Shown here: piece by piece, positions 36,125 to 47,400 of the stretch
Layout of the letters: each line of letters starts with the position of its first letter
Position numbering within the stretch: the stretch's first letter is position 1
NCBI GenBank assembly: GCA_030062745.1
Contig: CP099842.1
Coordinates: 9,989,838-10,053,837 of the forward strand
From: Capitulum mitella
Lineage: Eukaryota; Arthropoda; Thecostraca; Pollicipedomorpha; Pollicipedidae
Length of the DNA: 64,000 bases
Direction of reading: 5' to 3'
Made by a program: the position numbers and the translations under genes
Notes under the pieces: model-generated
What the model was told of the DNA's origin: nothing
Seen by the model: the letters and a program-made list of their open reading frames with translations, nothing else
The model's database searches: none

Positions 36125-36162
36125 TGACGTCACACCCCTTGGACGGCCGGCTGATGACGTCA
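36125..36162. promoter_or_regulatory. Two perfect CRE palindromes 30 bp apart
   Basis: TGACGTCA occurs at 36125-36132 and again at 36155-36162, 76-113 bp upstream of the start codon of the secreted Ig-like gene. This is the full cAMP-response element bound by CREB/ATF-type bZIP dimers. The start-to-start distance of 30 bp is close to three helical turns. That it drives the downstream gene is inferred from position. Confidence 0.6.
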
Positions 36163-36237
36163 CGCGCGGCCGGCGCCCGGCCGGCGGGTCTTCGGCCGGC
36201 AGAGCGGGCGCCGGCCATCAGTCAACAGTCGGCAGAC

Positions 36238-36280
36238 ATGTGGGCAACAGCGGCGATCGTCCTCCTGGCGCTGGCCTCGG
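36238..36280 (+). CDS. Secreted Ig-like protein, exon 1
   Basis: ATG at 36238 followed by a 14-codon hydrophobic signal peptide, ending TCG G at donor GTGAGT (phase 1). It lies in a CG-rich stretch just below the paired CRE sites. Confidence 0.75.
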
Positions 36281-39200
36281 GTGAGTGCCTCCGTGCTCCC
36301 GTCGCAGGGGAGCGGCGGGAGGGTGTGTGCTGCTGGACGCGTGTGGACCAGCGTGAAGCCGGGGCGGGCCTGAGGGGTGCTTCGGCAAGGTGGCCGACAC
36401 TGTAGCGTGGGTCGCTCTGTCGCTCTGCATTCGGCATTGCGCGATGAAGTATTCCCAGCAGTAGCTGCGTACCTTTGCTGCTGCGAACCTGTGTAGCCTC
36501 AGTATTACCTCGGATGCCCCGGCCTTTATAGCGGTTTTGGCTAGGATAAGGTCAGCGGTCGAAACATGCAAACAGTAACGATGGTGACTGTCGTTCTTCC
36601 AGCGTTACCGCTGCGCGTGCCCAGCGGCATGTGGTCGGTCACCTCGTGAAGCTGACGGCACCATAAGCATTCAGGACCCAGCTACTTTGGCGACGGGAAC
36701 AAAATTATTCTGCATTTGGAAACACCAGGGGAACGGGGACGGGGCCCTTCCCCCACCCCCTTAGGCACACTTTTTTGTGAAAATTATTGCACACTGTCTT
36801 CCCAGCAGGCGTTTTGCGTATGATTTCAGTTCACACTGAGCCCTCCCCCAAGGAAATTCTGACTGCTCCCCTGCAAACAAATGTGCTGTAACTCCTGATT
36901 TCACAATAATAGTGCTCGACGGAAAACGTCCAGTGTGCCTGGAACATTACCGGTTTACGCTGGATATGTGCAAAGGACAGTTCTTAGCTGGTAGCGCCAA
37001 GTCTGTTTCGAGGTTATGTCGTTTCTCGCACCACAACAGGAATTTTGATAAAAAATGGCCAAATTAGTAGCGCCGCTGTCCTGCCTGCTCTCTTGGGTGA
37101 TACACCCCTGACGGAAACTCCAATACTGACAGACGTACGACGCAGATCAAACTCAGACGTAGACCAAGCACTCGACAGGATACATATGAAACGTACACCA
37201 AAGACCCGAAAAATAGGTATCGGAATGAGACGCGCGAGGCCATAGTGCCAAGCTTTTTATAATTAAGCCTATGACAGTGTTGCATAGAAAGGACTGCGTA
37301 TAGTATCCTCTTGCCCGTCCCCACGTTTTCCAAATTTCTAACTCCTGAGCACAGAAATGCTACATAGCATCATGGTGACTAAGGACATGTGATCAGAAAG
37401 TCAGTTTTTAAGTGCTGACCTCAAGTCATTGGGTCTTATCCTCAGGTATCAACCGTTATTAGTGGAATAATCGGACTTCTGTCAGTATAAGATGTAATGA
37501 TGAAATATGTTGCCCACTATTGGTAGGTATTCGCCTCTGGTGTAATGCCCGTCTAGTATGTGTTTATATCTTCATGTTTTTTTATGAAAGACAGTGAAGG
37601 TAGCAGTCGAGCTTGTACCCTTCAAATTCGCATTTTAAGAAAATGATGGGTTGAAATGTGAACCCCAAAAAATAATGATAACCAGCGACTAAGCACTACC
37701 GAGCCCATCAAGATAGTTCAAAAAATTCCGTTTCAACCTGCTTCGTGCTGCGAATAAGGCGTCAAACATTGATTTTCTCTCCCGCAAAACTACTAACCAA
37801 ATCGCGCAGCACCGTCAGGCTTTCAGTATCCTTCGGTACATCAGCTGTTCTCGTTGTGGTGATGCTTTCATTTTGCTTTCCCACGCTTTCACTATGCACG
37901 TGATGCACGTGGTACTTGCACGTGGTGCTTGCACGTTTTGCACGTGTTGCTTTCATTTTGGCATGTGTGAGTGTCAATTACATAAACCGATATTTTTTGT
38001 TTGCGTGTTTTGTATTTGTTGAATTGTTTGCTGTATTTGTTACAGTTGAATCGCGTTTGCTATATCTGAGTTCGGACAGTGGTCGTCTAAGTACTCTAAA
38101 TGCTGACACCAAAATGTAGAAAGCATGATACCCAATTCAAAGGATCAATAAAATGGAACAACAATGTGGCGGAGACGATTTTATCTGTCATCGGAAACAA
38201 GCCCATGGATGACGGATAAAAGAAACTTTCACGTGCATGGCAGAGCGCTTCCAAACTTGCCCCCTCCATTCGACATCCACACCTCTGAACAGCCTACCGG
38301 GTTATTCCAGCCCATAATCACAACAGCATCCACTTGCCGGAATCTATTGCCGCCACGCAGCAGGTTACCTGGACATCGCGCACGGCTCGGAAAACCCTGG
38401 CCGGCATCCCTGGCGCAATGTTCTGGCCGCTTCCCGTAACTGCCCCGAGGCCGGCCGAGTCTGGGACCGTCCACGGAGAGAGGCGACTGAGAAAGTTCCC
38501 GGTAGTTTTCCTACAGCACGAGCAGCAAGCGCCGCAAGTAACCTCCGCACCTTGACGAGTGACGATTGACAAAATGTGACGGAAACGTAGGAATCGGTCC
38601 GAAGATATGACGCGCCGGTCGACTCTTCGGTAGCAAGCAGGGGAGCGAAGCGTTTGTCGGTGATCGCACGCGTTCCGCCCGGGAAAACCTGGCCTCGTTG
38701 CTCGATGGGATAAACAACATCGAGATCGAGTGATTTCGTGCAACGCCCGCGGCACATGCCTGGCGTTGGACGTCAACAGGACGACACAGAGCACTGTCCA
38801 AAGCACCCAGCGTTATCTGTCAGTGGACGGCGGGGCGCGCCCTGCATCCTTATTTCCCGCTTATTCCTCAAAACAGTCTGAGCAGAGTCCATTTGGGAAA
38901 CCAATGAGTCGTTGACAACTCGGCAAGAAAGGAAAAACACCCGACAGAAACCTCGTCTTCCAGTGGAGTGTTATCGCAGATTTGCCTCGTAAAGCCAAAA
39001 AAAATTGTTTCTTTTCTTTTGTTTTTGTTTTTGCGTATATTTCCTTCTTTTGCTTGTTTCTGAGGCGTAAGAACAGGGGAGGGCCTCGGGCCATGACCCG
39101 CACTTTTTGGAAATTGAACATTGGCCCTAAGGGAACTTCTCTCGTCCCACATTTTTAGGATGCTCCTACGCTGCTGACTTATTTGCCCGCTCTGGAAGGC

Positions 39201-40104
39201 GATGGGCCATCCCTCCCTGTCCCTGGTTCTGTTGCCGGGTGCATGTCGCCCGTCACCGGTTTAATCTGGTCACGTGTCTTTAACCCGCTGAGGCCGCGAG
39301 TCAGTGCTCCGATCCATCCTCATCCCCCGCCACCAGACCGCGCTGACCGCACGCTGCCGTTCTGTTGGGAGGGCGCTGTGGCGCTGCGTGCTGGGGATTT
39401 CCGGCCGCCCAGTCTTCCGTGAATGGCCCGTGCGTCGGCGGCCGGCGGCCGGCGGGATTTCCAGTCGGGCCGCTCGGGCGGCGGCCAGGGCCGACCGGTC
39501 GGCGGGCGACACCGCCGTCCGCGCCGACCAGATCGCGCAGATCAGCGCCGCCTCGAGCCGGACCAGCAGCCGGCTGCAGCGGCGCCCAGCTGGCCGCACG
39601 GCCGGCGCGTGCCAGGCTGTCATCAGCAGGTTTCTGCAAAGGCTGCATTTCGACTTTCCGGGTAGCGGCAGCTGGCGTGACGGGCTGCGGCAGCTGGCGT
39701 GACGACCTGCGATGCGAAACGGCCATGGCCGGAAGCGTCTATTGATAGCAGTATAACCAAACAATAGCAGTGCGGATGACAATGTGGGCATAATGACCTG
39801 GCTGATGCGCAGTGAGCTGACGTCATCCATTTCCAGCTCTGCGCCATCACAGCGCCTCTGCATACGGATTTTTTTTTCGCTGTTGCAGCATGCTGGGTCA
39901 GTAGGACCCTGATAGCAGGGCTGTCGATTTCTGTAAATGATTTTGGGGAGAGCCGAGCCGAGGGTCCAACAACCTAACCTCCTGCAAATGTGGATTTCTT
40001 GAGCGGATTTAGCCCACTTTATTTTGACTGGACGAAAATTTAGAAATTTGTTGCTATTAGGTACCAAATAAAAATTAGCAATTTTATATATATAGCAGTT
40101 ACTG

Positions 40105-40140
<36 letters not shown>

Positions 40141-42978
40141 TGCTATATATTTTGGCCTATATATATACATAGTGGAAAAAAGAAGGTAGACAGATACCGT
40201 CGCTCTAGGCTTTATTTTTTTTACTTTCTGCTTATTTGTTATCTTTTTCTGCCGTTCTTTCCGTTATTATTACTCATTTCCCTTTAAAACCGGCAGGAAG
40301 CACTGGGGGGCCCAAACCAACTTTAGGAGGGCCCAAATTAACATTGGGTGGGCCAGGGCCTCCTCAAAAGGATGCAGATTGATACCCCTGCCTAGTAGTT
40401 TAATAAACGTCATATTTCTGGATCATCTCCATGACATCTCCAATATTTGGGAACAAATGTTCAGACATGAAACTCATCAGCTCACCAGCATAAACGCAAG
40501 CATGAACCATGGCCAAAGCTCCCCACAAGGCCTAATCACTAGCAGCAGTGTCGTTTGACATCTTTCCAGGCAGTGACCGAACATGTACCGTGTTCCGCAG
40601 GTACCGTCGGGTACGACATCGATGTGTTGGTACCGCCGAACCCGGCGTACGGCTCCCGTGCGGTCCTGGAGGCCAACTACCGACTGGCCAGCCAGGAGTA
40701 CATCGATGAGATGAAATGGCTGAAGGACGGCGTCGTCTTCATGACGTACAATCAGCGGCCCAACGACGAGTACTCCTGGGCGCCGATCAGGGGTGTCAAC
40801 ATGAACGTGAGTGGAGCTGCGTTACGGGAAAAGTAAACGCACGTCTACACGCGCTCCGGTTACCCAATGAATTTAACAGGGAAAAGATAGGGCTATCGTT
40901 TGGTGTACAGATGAGGGTGCTCCAGAGCTTCGGATCCGTGGAAGCATACTACGTAATCATATTCTTCAAATTGGTGCAGAGGACTGGCCGGCATTAAACA
41001 CTACATAGGGCTTCGGCCCTTTGATATTTGTTCAGCTCTACGACGACTGAAGGTTGTAACGTGCGACCTTATATGGACTTGGCCCACACATCGATTTCGT
41101 GCTTGTCGGCCACCTCATGCATTCAATTTTAAAATCATTTTTCATGCGATATCATCATGGAACAAGTTTGTCTTACGTGACAGTGCTCACCCGTTATTTG
41201 ACAATGAAATGTCTGGTCATTACAATGAAAATTATCATATTCTTGCAAATTCTTGCAAAAGAAAATTGCCCATCTGATTTGTAGCAACCTGCCCGTATTT
41301 TTAGGACCAAAAAGGCAATAGCCATGCTCTCTGTATGCAATGAACTAAGGAACGTACGAGCTTATAGTTGCATGCGACCGATGAAGCAACTGCTGTTGAA
41401 ATATCTAGATCTCATACCATCTTGTTGATGGTAATTTTGTTAACAGTCTTGTTAATCTGGTCGCTGGGAGCTCTGTGCGCTCAGGTCGTTGATCTGGTGT
41501 CTGAACACGTCACGAAACTAGATCTTTGGTTTAACGGCTGGATATTTCGTGCATCTAGCTTCACCTCGTGGCCGGTATTGCCTTCGTTGAGTTCGTTCAT
41601 CTAGTTGATGTAAGCTCTGCATGTTCAGTTGATGCGGCGCATAACGCCGTACACATGTGTCTAGTCGGTTAATCAAATGCCTGGTTACTGTACCTAAAAT
41701 GACTAGTTACGGTACAGACGTGTTCATTCGGCCTGGTTACTGTATTAACGTGTTTAGTCAGTCCTCCCGGATCTGATTACTACATGTTTTCAGTCAAGTG
41801 ATCCGGTGTCTGCTCACTGTATGTGTTCAGTCGGTTGATCCGGTGTCTGGCTACTGCATGCTGTCAGTCGGTTGATCCGGTGCGTGTGTATTCAGTCGAC
41901 TGGTCCTGTGTATGGTTACCCTGTATGTTCAGTTGGCGATGCAGTCTACGACTGCTGTACGTGTTGAATCGACAGATCTGATGTCTACTCGTTGTACTTG
42001 TTCAGTCGGTTGACCCACTGATTTCTGTGCGGTGTTCGGTTGCTGTGCATGTGCAGTCGGTCAATCCGGTCTGGTTGCCGTGTATGTTGAGTCGTTTGAT
42101 CCACTGTGTGGCAGCTGTACGTGCTCTGGCTGATCCAGTGTTTGTACGCCCTGTGCCGCAGCTGAACCAGTCGTCGCCGTCCCGCGTCGTGCTGGAGGAC
42201 GTCGGGGACGCCGCCTCCGGCACCTACAGCGTGGAGATGACCGTGGTGGAGGAGTCGGCGGGCACCAGCAGCGTCAGCCAGTTCCAGCAATCGCAGGACA
42301 TGAACGTGGGAGGTATGCGCGAATTCGGCCGACGGGGCCTGATGCTGTCGGTGTGGGTTTATGGCCTTTCTGGCCCTGTTTTCTTCGCCAGCCGGTGTGA
42401 CGTGCGCATCTTCGAATGCTGTCTCGCCAGCAATGCCATCCTTCTGAAGGAAACTCGGGGAAGCGTTTTCTTTCTCGTACTCCCATTTTCTTCGGGGGGA
42501 GGGGGGAGTTTATGATTATTCGAAGGTGCACGCAAGGCAAGGTCATATGGTGTCCGGGACGTTGATACTCTGTCTGCGGGCGTCGCGTAAAGCAATGCAT
42601 CGCGAAGGCGTCGATGCCGCGCGGTGCGGCCGGCCAGAGGCGGAGCGCCCACTCGGTGCCGGCGCCGGTGACGCCTGATCTGAGAGCCGCCTCTGCTCGG
42701 CAGGCACGGACCCCCTGGGCAACCGGTTCGGCGGAGCGCGGCCCGGCTCGGCCAGCTCGTTCGGCACGACCACCACGTTCACGCAACAGAGCTCGCAGGC
42801 AGGCAGTGCGTCGCCCGGGCCGCTCGGGAACCGGTTCGGCGGCGCGGCGGGGGCCGCGGCCGCGCCGGCGGCCGGCGCCGCCCCGCTGCCGCCCGTCGGC
42901 GGCCTGGAGGGCGCCATCCAGCAGCTGCAGAACGCTCAGGATCGGCTGCAGGCGGCGCTGGGCGCCCTGCAGGGCTGA
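36238..42978 (+). CDS. Secreted Beat-like protein with cysteine-free Ig domain
   Basis: Four exons join in phase to 224 codons: 36238-36280, 40601-40806, 42162-42312 and 42704-42978. Residues 1-15 form a signal peptide (MWATAAIVLLALASG). Residues 18-113 read as one V-type Ig-like domain: strand B VLEANYRL (36-43), strand C with the core Trp in MKWLKDG (52-58), an NQS glycosylation site (85-87), and DAASGTYSVEMTV (99-111) in place of the usual D..SG.Y.C. The spacing resembles arthropod Beat (Beaten path) proteins. The two disulfide cysteines are replaced by Ala39 and Val107, and the whole mature protein has no cysteine. Residues 134-224 form a Gly/Ala-rich tail with two PLGNRFGGA repeats (137-145 and 173-181) and a final amphipathic stretch LEGAIQQLQNAQDRLQAAL. 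There is no membrane anchor, so it is predicted to be secreted. Function unknown. An AATAAA lies at 43305-43310. Confidence 0.8.
39061..39175. mobile_element. Short hAT-like MITE, copy c
   Basis: Begins GAGGCGTAAGAACAGGGGAGG and ends near TGCTCCTACGCTGCTGAC. It shares CCATGACCC and AATTGAACATTGGCCCTA with the element at 10476-10593. Decayed and non-coding. Confidence 0.45.
39300..39710. other. GC-rich island inside intron 1
   Basis: Very CG-rich. A plus-strand segment between an AG at about 39470 and a possible donor CAG/GTTTCT at about 39640 stays open as RAARAAARADRSAGDTAVRA and beyond. Its phase (2 in, 2 out) does not fit between exons 1 and 2 of the host gene, which join in phase 1. I see no homology. 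It could be an internal promoter, an unrelated exon or chance. Confidence 0.4.
39916..40390 (-). mobile_element. hAT-like MITE, family 1, copy 4 (inverted)
   Basis: Opposite orientation to copies 1-3. In plus-strand order it begins CAGGGCTGTCGATTTCTGTA and ends GATTGATACCCCTG. Reversed, it shares CCCACCCAATGTTAATTTGGG, AAGGGAAATGAGTAA and the CCACATTTG, GGAGGTTAGG order. The interior has been expanded by a TA microsatellite. Flanking octamers CCTGATAG and CCTAGTAG agree at six of eight positions, consistent with an aged hAT target duplication. Confidence 0.8.
40601..40806 (+). CDS. Secreted Ig-like protein, exon 2
   Basis: 206 bases between acceptor GTGTTCCGCAG and donor AAC/GTGAGT, phase 1 in and 0 out. 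Encodes Ig strands A to about C'' (GYDIDVLVPPNPAYG, VLEANYRL, MKWLKDGVVFMTY). No cysteine codon in this frame. Confidence 0.82.
41600..42161 (+). repeat. Degenerate ~45-bp minisatellite in intron 2
   Basis: Units share TTCAGTCGGTTGATCCGGTG, TCTGGTTACTGTATGTG and variants, and recur roughly every 38-50 bp from about 41600. The last units run directly into the polypyrimidine region and the CAG acceptor at 42161. A spurious plus-strand frame crosses the repeat into exon 3. Confidence 0.75.
42162..42312 (+). CDS. Secreted Ig-like protein, exon 3
   Basis: 151 bases from acceptor CCTGTGCCGCAG to donor GGAG/GTATGC, phase 0 in and 1 out. Encodes Ig strands D to G (NQSSPSRVVLEDVGDAASGT, YSVEMTVVEE) and the Ser/Gln-rich linker TSSVSQFQQSQDMNVG. 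The usual second Ig cysteine is a valine. Confidence 0.82.
42704..42978 (+). CDS. Secreted Ig-like protein, exon 4 (glycine-rich tail)
   Basis: 275 bases after acceptor GCTCGGCAG, open to a TGA at 42976-42978. Two PLGNRFGGA repeats, 36 residues apart, flank a Thr/Ser/Gln-rich spacer (SSFGTTTTFTQQSSQ). An Ala-rich segment and a short amphipathic helix candidate follow. The frame has no internal Met near its start, so it would be missed as an isolated frame. Confidence 0.75.
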
Positions 42979-43304
42979 CCTGGAGGAGGGACCGGACGCG
43001 CCGGCCCGCGGACGGGCGCTGGTGCTGGCCAGTTCCAGGGCCGGATGGACGTTTTAGACCTGGACAAGCGCTACTACACCACTTTGATGAAGAAGGCGCT
43101 CGTGCCGTCTTTGAAATAATGTGAAGGTCTTCAGAATCCACTGTTTTTATGTCCGATTTCAAGGCTGCAGCATTTTAAAGATCGTGCGTAGCTGGGGTTC
43201 ACCGGTAGTAAACAGTGTATGCTGTGCACAATGCTTGTGAATGTCAACAAAACTGGTGGATATTGGTTAATGCAAATTTTCTGTCACTGATGCCAGCATA
43301 AAAT

Positions 43305-43310
43305 AATAAA
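43305..43310 (+). terminator. AATAAA polyadenylation signal
   Basis: Canonical hexamer 327 bp after the stop of the secreted Ig-like gene and before the convergent LDAH gene, in a suitable position for 3' end formation. Confidence 0.6.
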
Positions 43311-43747
43311 CAGAACACTGGTGTTTTACTGGCATAGTCTGCGGATACATGTATTCGTTGAATCAGACGTTTCCACATAAATTGCTGGAGGCATACTTTA
43401 TAAACCACATCAATCTACAATGATCCTTCCTTCTTCCGATAACACAGATAAAACTGTCTCACGGCCCCACATATACCCAACTTAAACAGACCGCGTTTCT
43501 ACGTCCGAAAAGTCCAAATGGACTTTTTGCATGAACGCGTTACAAGACCACCACTAATGGACATCTGATTTCCCGGGGCGGCAACGCGAATACTAGACAT
43601 CTGTCCTGTTCCGTCTTGTTCACCATCGCGAGTAAAATAATACAGCCCTAAACATGCCCATATCACCGCGCTTACTGCTGCTGGCAAGAGCCGCTCGGCG
43701 CGCCCAGAGTGCCGGTAATACCAACAAGACTCTGCATCCCCATGGCG

Positions 43748-44442
43748 CTATCGTATCGTTTCACCTTCCCCGACGAAACACTGCGAAAACCTCTTAACCC
43801 AGTCGGCCACGTCGCGACTGCAGCCGGCGACGGCGGCCGGACTCAGCACGAACGCGTGCGGGAAGCCGCGCCGGCAGACGACGACGTCCGGCTCGGGCGC
43901 CGCGCGCCGCAGCCGCTCCACGTACTCCAGCGGCACCCACGGGTCGTGGGTGGAGCAGTAGAAGCGCGCCGAGCGGCCGGCGTCGCGCACCAGCCCCCCG
44001 TCCAGCCGGTCCACGCGCAACAGCTCGTCGTGGCCCATGGCGAGCGCGCGGCCCAGCGCAGCCGGCCGCAGCAGCGCCACGGACGCGTCGCGGGCGGCCG
44101 CCGGCGCGTCGGCCGGCAGCCAGCAGCCGACCAGCCAGCGCCGGGCGGCGGACGGCAGCAGCGCCAGCAGCGCAGCCAGCGCCAGCACCAGCGGCCGCAG
44201 GTAGCGCGTCAGCAGCCACAGCCGGCGGCCGGCCGGCGACTGCCGCATCCGCTGCACGGTCGGGAACAGGTGGTAGGAGGAGGCGACCGCGGCCGGCGCG
44301 AGGCGGCGCCGCACCTGCAACGCTATCTGGCTGCCGATCGAGTGGCCGACCAGGTGGAGGCGACAGCCGGCCGGCACGTACCGCGACACAAACTGCACCT
44401 TGCACTCGGTCTGGCCCTCCAGGTCGTACAGAGCCGGGTTCT
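43748..44442 (-). CDS. LDAH: LDAH exon 3
   Basis: 695 bases after acceptor GCGTTTTGCAG. It completes Glu84, then reads NPALYDLEGQTECKVQFVSR to a TAG at 43750-43748. It carries all three presumed catalytic residues. Very GC-rich, so long antisense and shifted frames overlap it. Those are shadows. Confidence 0.94.
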
Positions 44443-47400
44443 CTGCAAAACGCGAGCAACAACCGGAGCAAGTGAGCTGACTGACGAACCCTAGGGCACG
44501 TATCAAGTGATGTTGGCAGTTTTTAAAATGCCCTCATTTTTCACAGATTCAATAGTGAAAACCATTTCGGCCTAGCCTACTATCATACTGCAAGACACCT
44601 ATCAGTGAAACGTGTCGTCAATCAGGTAACCATACACCGTGCACCCACAAATAAGTTGCTTCAAAGCTAGTGTTGCATTCTGTCAATATACGCGAGCCAA
44701 AGCCGTGACATGCTTGTTACACCAGTCCTTTGTGTGCACAGATTCTGTAAATCTACTGTAGCAGCATGATTTTAGCATTTGCGGTTCATTAATGCCTATC
44801 ATAAAACCCACGGCAACTCAAATCAAACCAGGTCGACAAGCGCTTCTTCAATAAACTCGGCGCGTGTGTGCATCGGTAACAAAATACCGTGCTTGATGCA
44901 TAACGCAAATAATGCATAATAAATGCGCATAAGCATAACGGGGGTATTTCGCTGGCTTACCTTTCAAATCCGGCAACTTTTTGATGTCCTCTGGTAGACT
45001 ATGCCCACCATGACTGATTCCCCACACAGGAATCTTTCCGCCCAGCTCTTCAAACAAGTTGGCCATGAACTTGTCATAGTATTCAATAAGGCCAGGATTA
45101 CCTGCCGAACAAAATTTAAGGGAATACTATCGCCTAACGCAACTATTTCAGGACCTAGTGAGGAAGAAAATCATGTAAGAAAGCTGGAGTACCCTCAGCC
45201 CCTCCTATTCTCCATTTGCTGACGCCCTGACGAGAACTCTGGTGAGAGCCGTGAAAGCCCTGGGAATCAACATTCCCTGGGCCCTGTAGAGACGGGATCT
45301 CCATCCTCTGGTACCTGGGCAGGTCTGGAGTCAGGGCATTCTTGTGTTTGATGTGGTGCGGCGGAACCAACTACCCCGGCCGATATTCGCACCTGCAGAG
45401 GGTGCCGTCTGGTCCGGGCTCCATGTGGTGGTCGTATCAGACCAGAGGTACAACGAATGCATTGTCTGGGCAGATACTGTTTGATTTCAACTTTGATAAC
45501 TTCTGTTGTCGAGTAGTTTAGTAATGCATGTACGTTATTAAGTGTCGGTTACTGCTGTGCGGTTACCATCGGCTGCATTGTCTCATCCAACACATTTGTC
45601 GGAGACTAGCAGTGCAAACCGCGTGGAATATGAACTCTGTCCGCGCATTTTAATTCCAGCCGGGACGGCTTACGAAAGCACCTTCGCCAGGCCGGGTTAG
45701 TGCAACTTAGCCCGAACGTGATGAAGAGGGTAGCACTGGGATCACAGTCCATGGTGCGCGAAACTTTTTGCCAGACACCGCCATTCGAGTGGTTTGAAAT
45801 ATGGAGTACTTTTTCCCTAAGTGTTCAACCAGATGGCGCTAGAGGATCCTGACTGAGCCCTGCAACTCCATGACACAACCGTTCCGCGACCAGTTGAATC
45901 GAGATCAAACACAGGTAGATTATAGATACAAAAGACAGGTATTGGTATTCGAATCCAATACCTAGCAAAAAGCACTCTGTTGTCCGGTTCCTTATCCACA
46001 AGGCCATGACGGCGGGAGGTTCATGCGAACCACTTATGATCTCGAGAACGTATGTACAAACTAAGGGCGAAATTTGAAATGGTTTGACGATGCTAGAATA
46101 AACCATTTCGAGTTTTTGCAATCCAATCAAGATGAATGTCGCCAGGGGCCACAATGGGCCACCACCGTCCGAAGCCCAGTTTACGCGAGCGTTTTTACGG
46201 ACGTGTACGTGCGCGCTGCTGCGTGCGGTGGCAGTCACGGCTACACGTCCAAACTCGTCTGAACGCTCGGGTGTTTATCGGCGTTTTGCCGCATTTCCTG
46301 AAATCATACGTGTTGCTGCCTACGGCACAGCTTTGGTCAGGGCTACGGAAAAACTTTTAATGTCGACTGGGCTTTAGTGCGGTAAAAAGCAAACAGTAAA
46401 GTTCACCCAGTCCAAAGTCATGCAGTGTACGCGCAGGTAATAAAAAAAAACATTACTAGGTAGTGCCGAGCCCTCTCTTTCATCCTGTCTGTAATGAGTA
46501 TAGGGTTGGCCAGTTGATACGAAAGTTTGATTTTTCTAAACTCACTTATACATTCTAATGAAAATCGGTTTGCAGCCCAGAGAAGTCAGGACTGAATTTC
46601 TGGTCTTGGATTAAGTACTATCATGGTACACAGGCTATATTTCACGTCTGCCACGGAAGAGCATGTGTGCGTGTACGTTTGCGTGTGCGTGTGCGTGTGT
46701 GTGTGTGTGTTAGGACTAAAACTAAGAAGGGTAATTTGGATGTCGTGTTCTGTACGTTTTCCTTCATTTCAAGTGTAAAACTGGAGGTTTCCGAACATAG
46801 GTAGAGAATCTCAAAAAGGGTTTTGGACAACTTCTTACACTGTCATGCATAGGCCCAATGTTACGATGTTTCTATTTTGCTTTTTGCGTACTTCTATGTT
46901 TGTATATTTGTATATTTGATCACTTCTTATTATATTTGCGTAATTGATGTTTGTATGCTAACGGTGCAAATCCGTAACAGCCATTCAACGGATGGATTTT
47001 AGATGCAGTGCGCACATACATGTATAAAAACTGAGAAATCAAGACCTTTCCCATTACTCAAGACATGACAAAGGATTAGCGTTTCACGCAATATTGCTGA
47101 CGTATTAAACAAGGGCGAATCCGCTTTTAAAGGCATTTGCTGTTTATTCATTTCCAGAATATCCCTTGCCTCGGCGTGAATTTGGCGTTCAGAAGACTCC
47201 CTGTTCCCCCATTTTTCACCATGTCCTCTGTGGCATGGTTGATATAGATCTCCGGTCGCTAAGGATCGCAGGTGGCGCCGGATATTGCTATTCCCGTTAC
47301 GACGCCTTGTGTAGACATTTCATCTCCAGCGTCCACTGGCACTCTTTAACATCCCGAGATGACTGCCATCAGGTGTAATACTCGCCTGTTTTTACGGGCG

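Larger units (their letters stand above)
36281..40600 (+). other. Intron 1 of the secreted Ig-like gene
   Basis: GT-AG intron of 4320 bases. It contains a short MITE (39061-39175), a GC-rich exon-like island (39300-39710), and an inverted copy of the family 1 MITE (39916-40390) with a TA microsatellite at about 40095-40138. Confidence 0.75.

Noticed and set aside
42700-42980. RF-amide neuropeptide reading of GNRFGG repeats
   Set aside because: RF is followed by GG rather than Gly-Arg or Gly-Lys, and there are no dibasic sites, so no amidated peptide would be released by the usual route.
43709-44494. 261-codon plus-strand frame and a 225-codon minus-strand frame over LDAH exon 3
   Set aside because: Antisense or shifted shadows of the LDAH frame, which alone shows GHSIG, Asp and His in order and joins in phase to the other exons.
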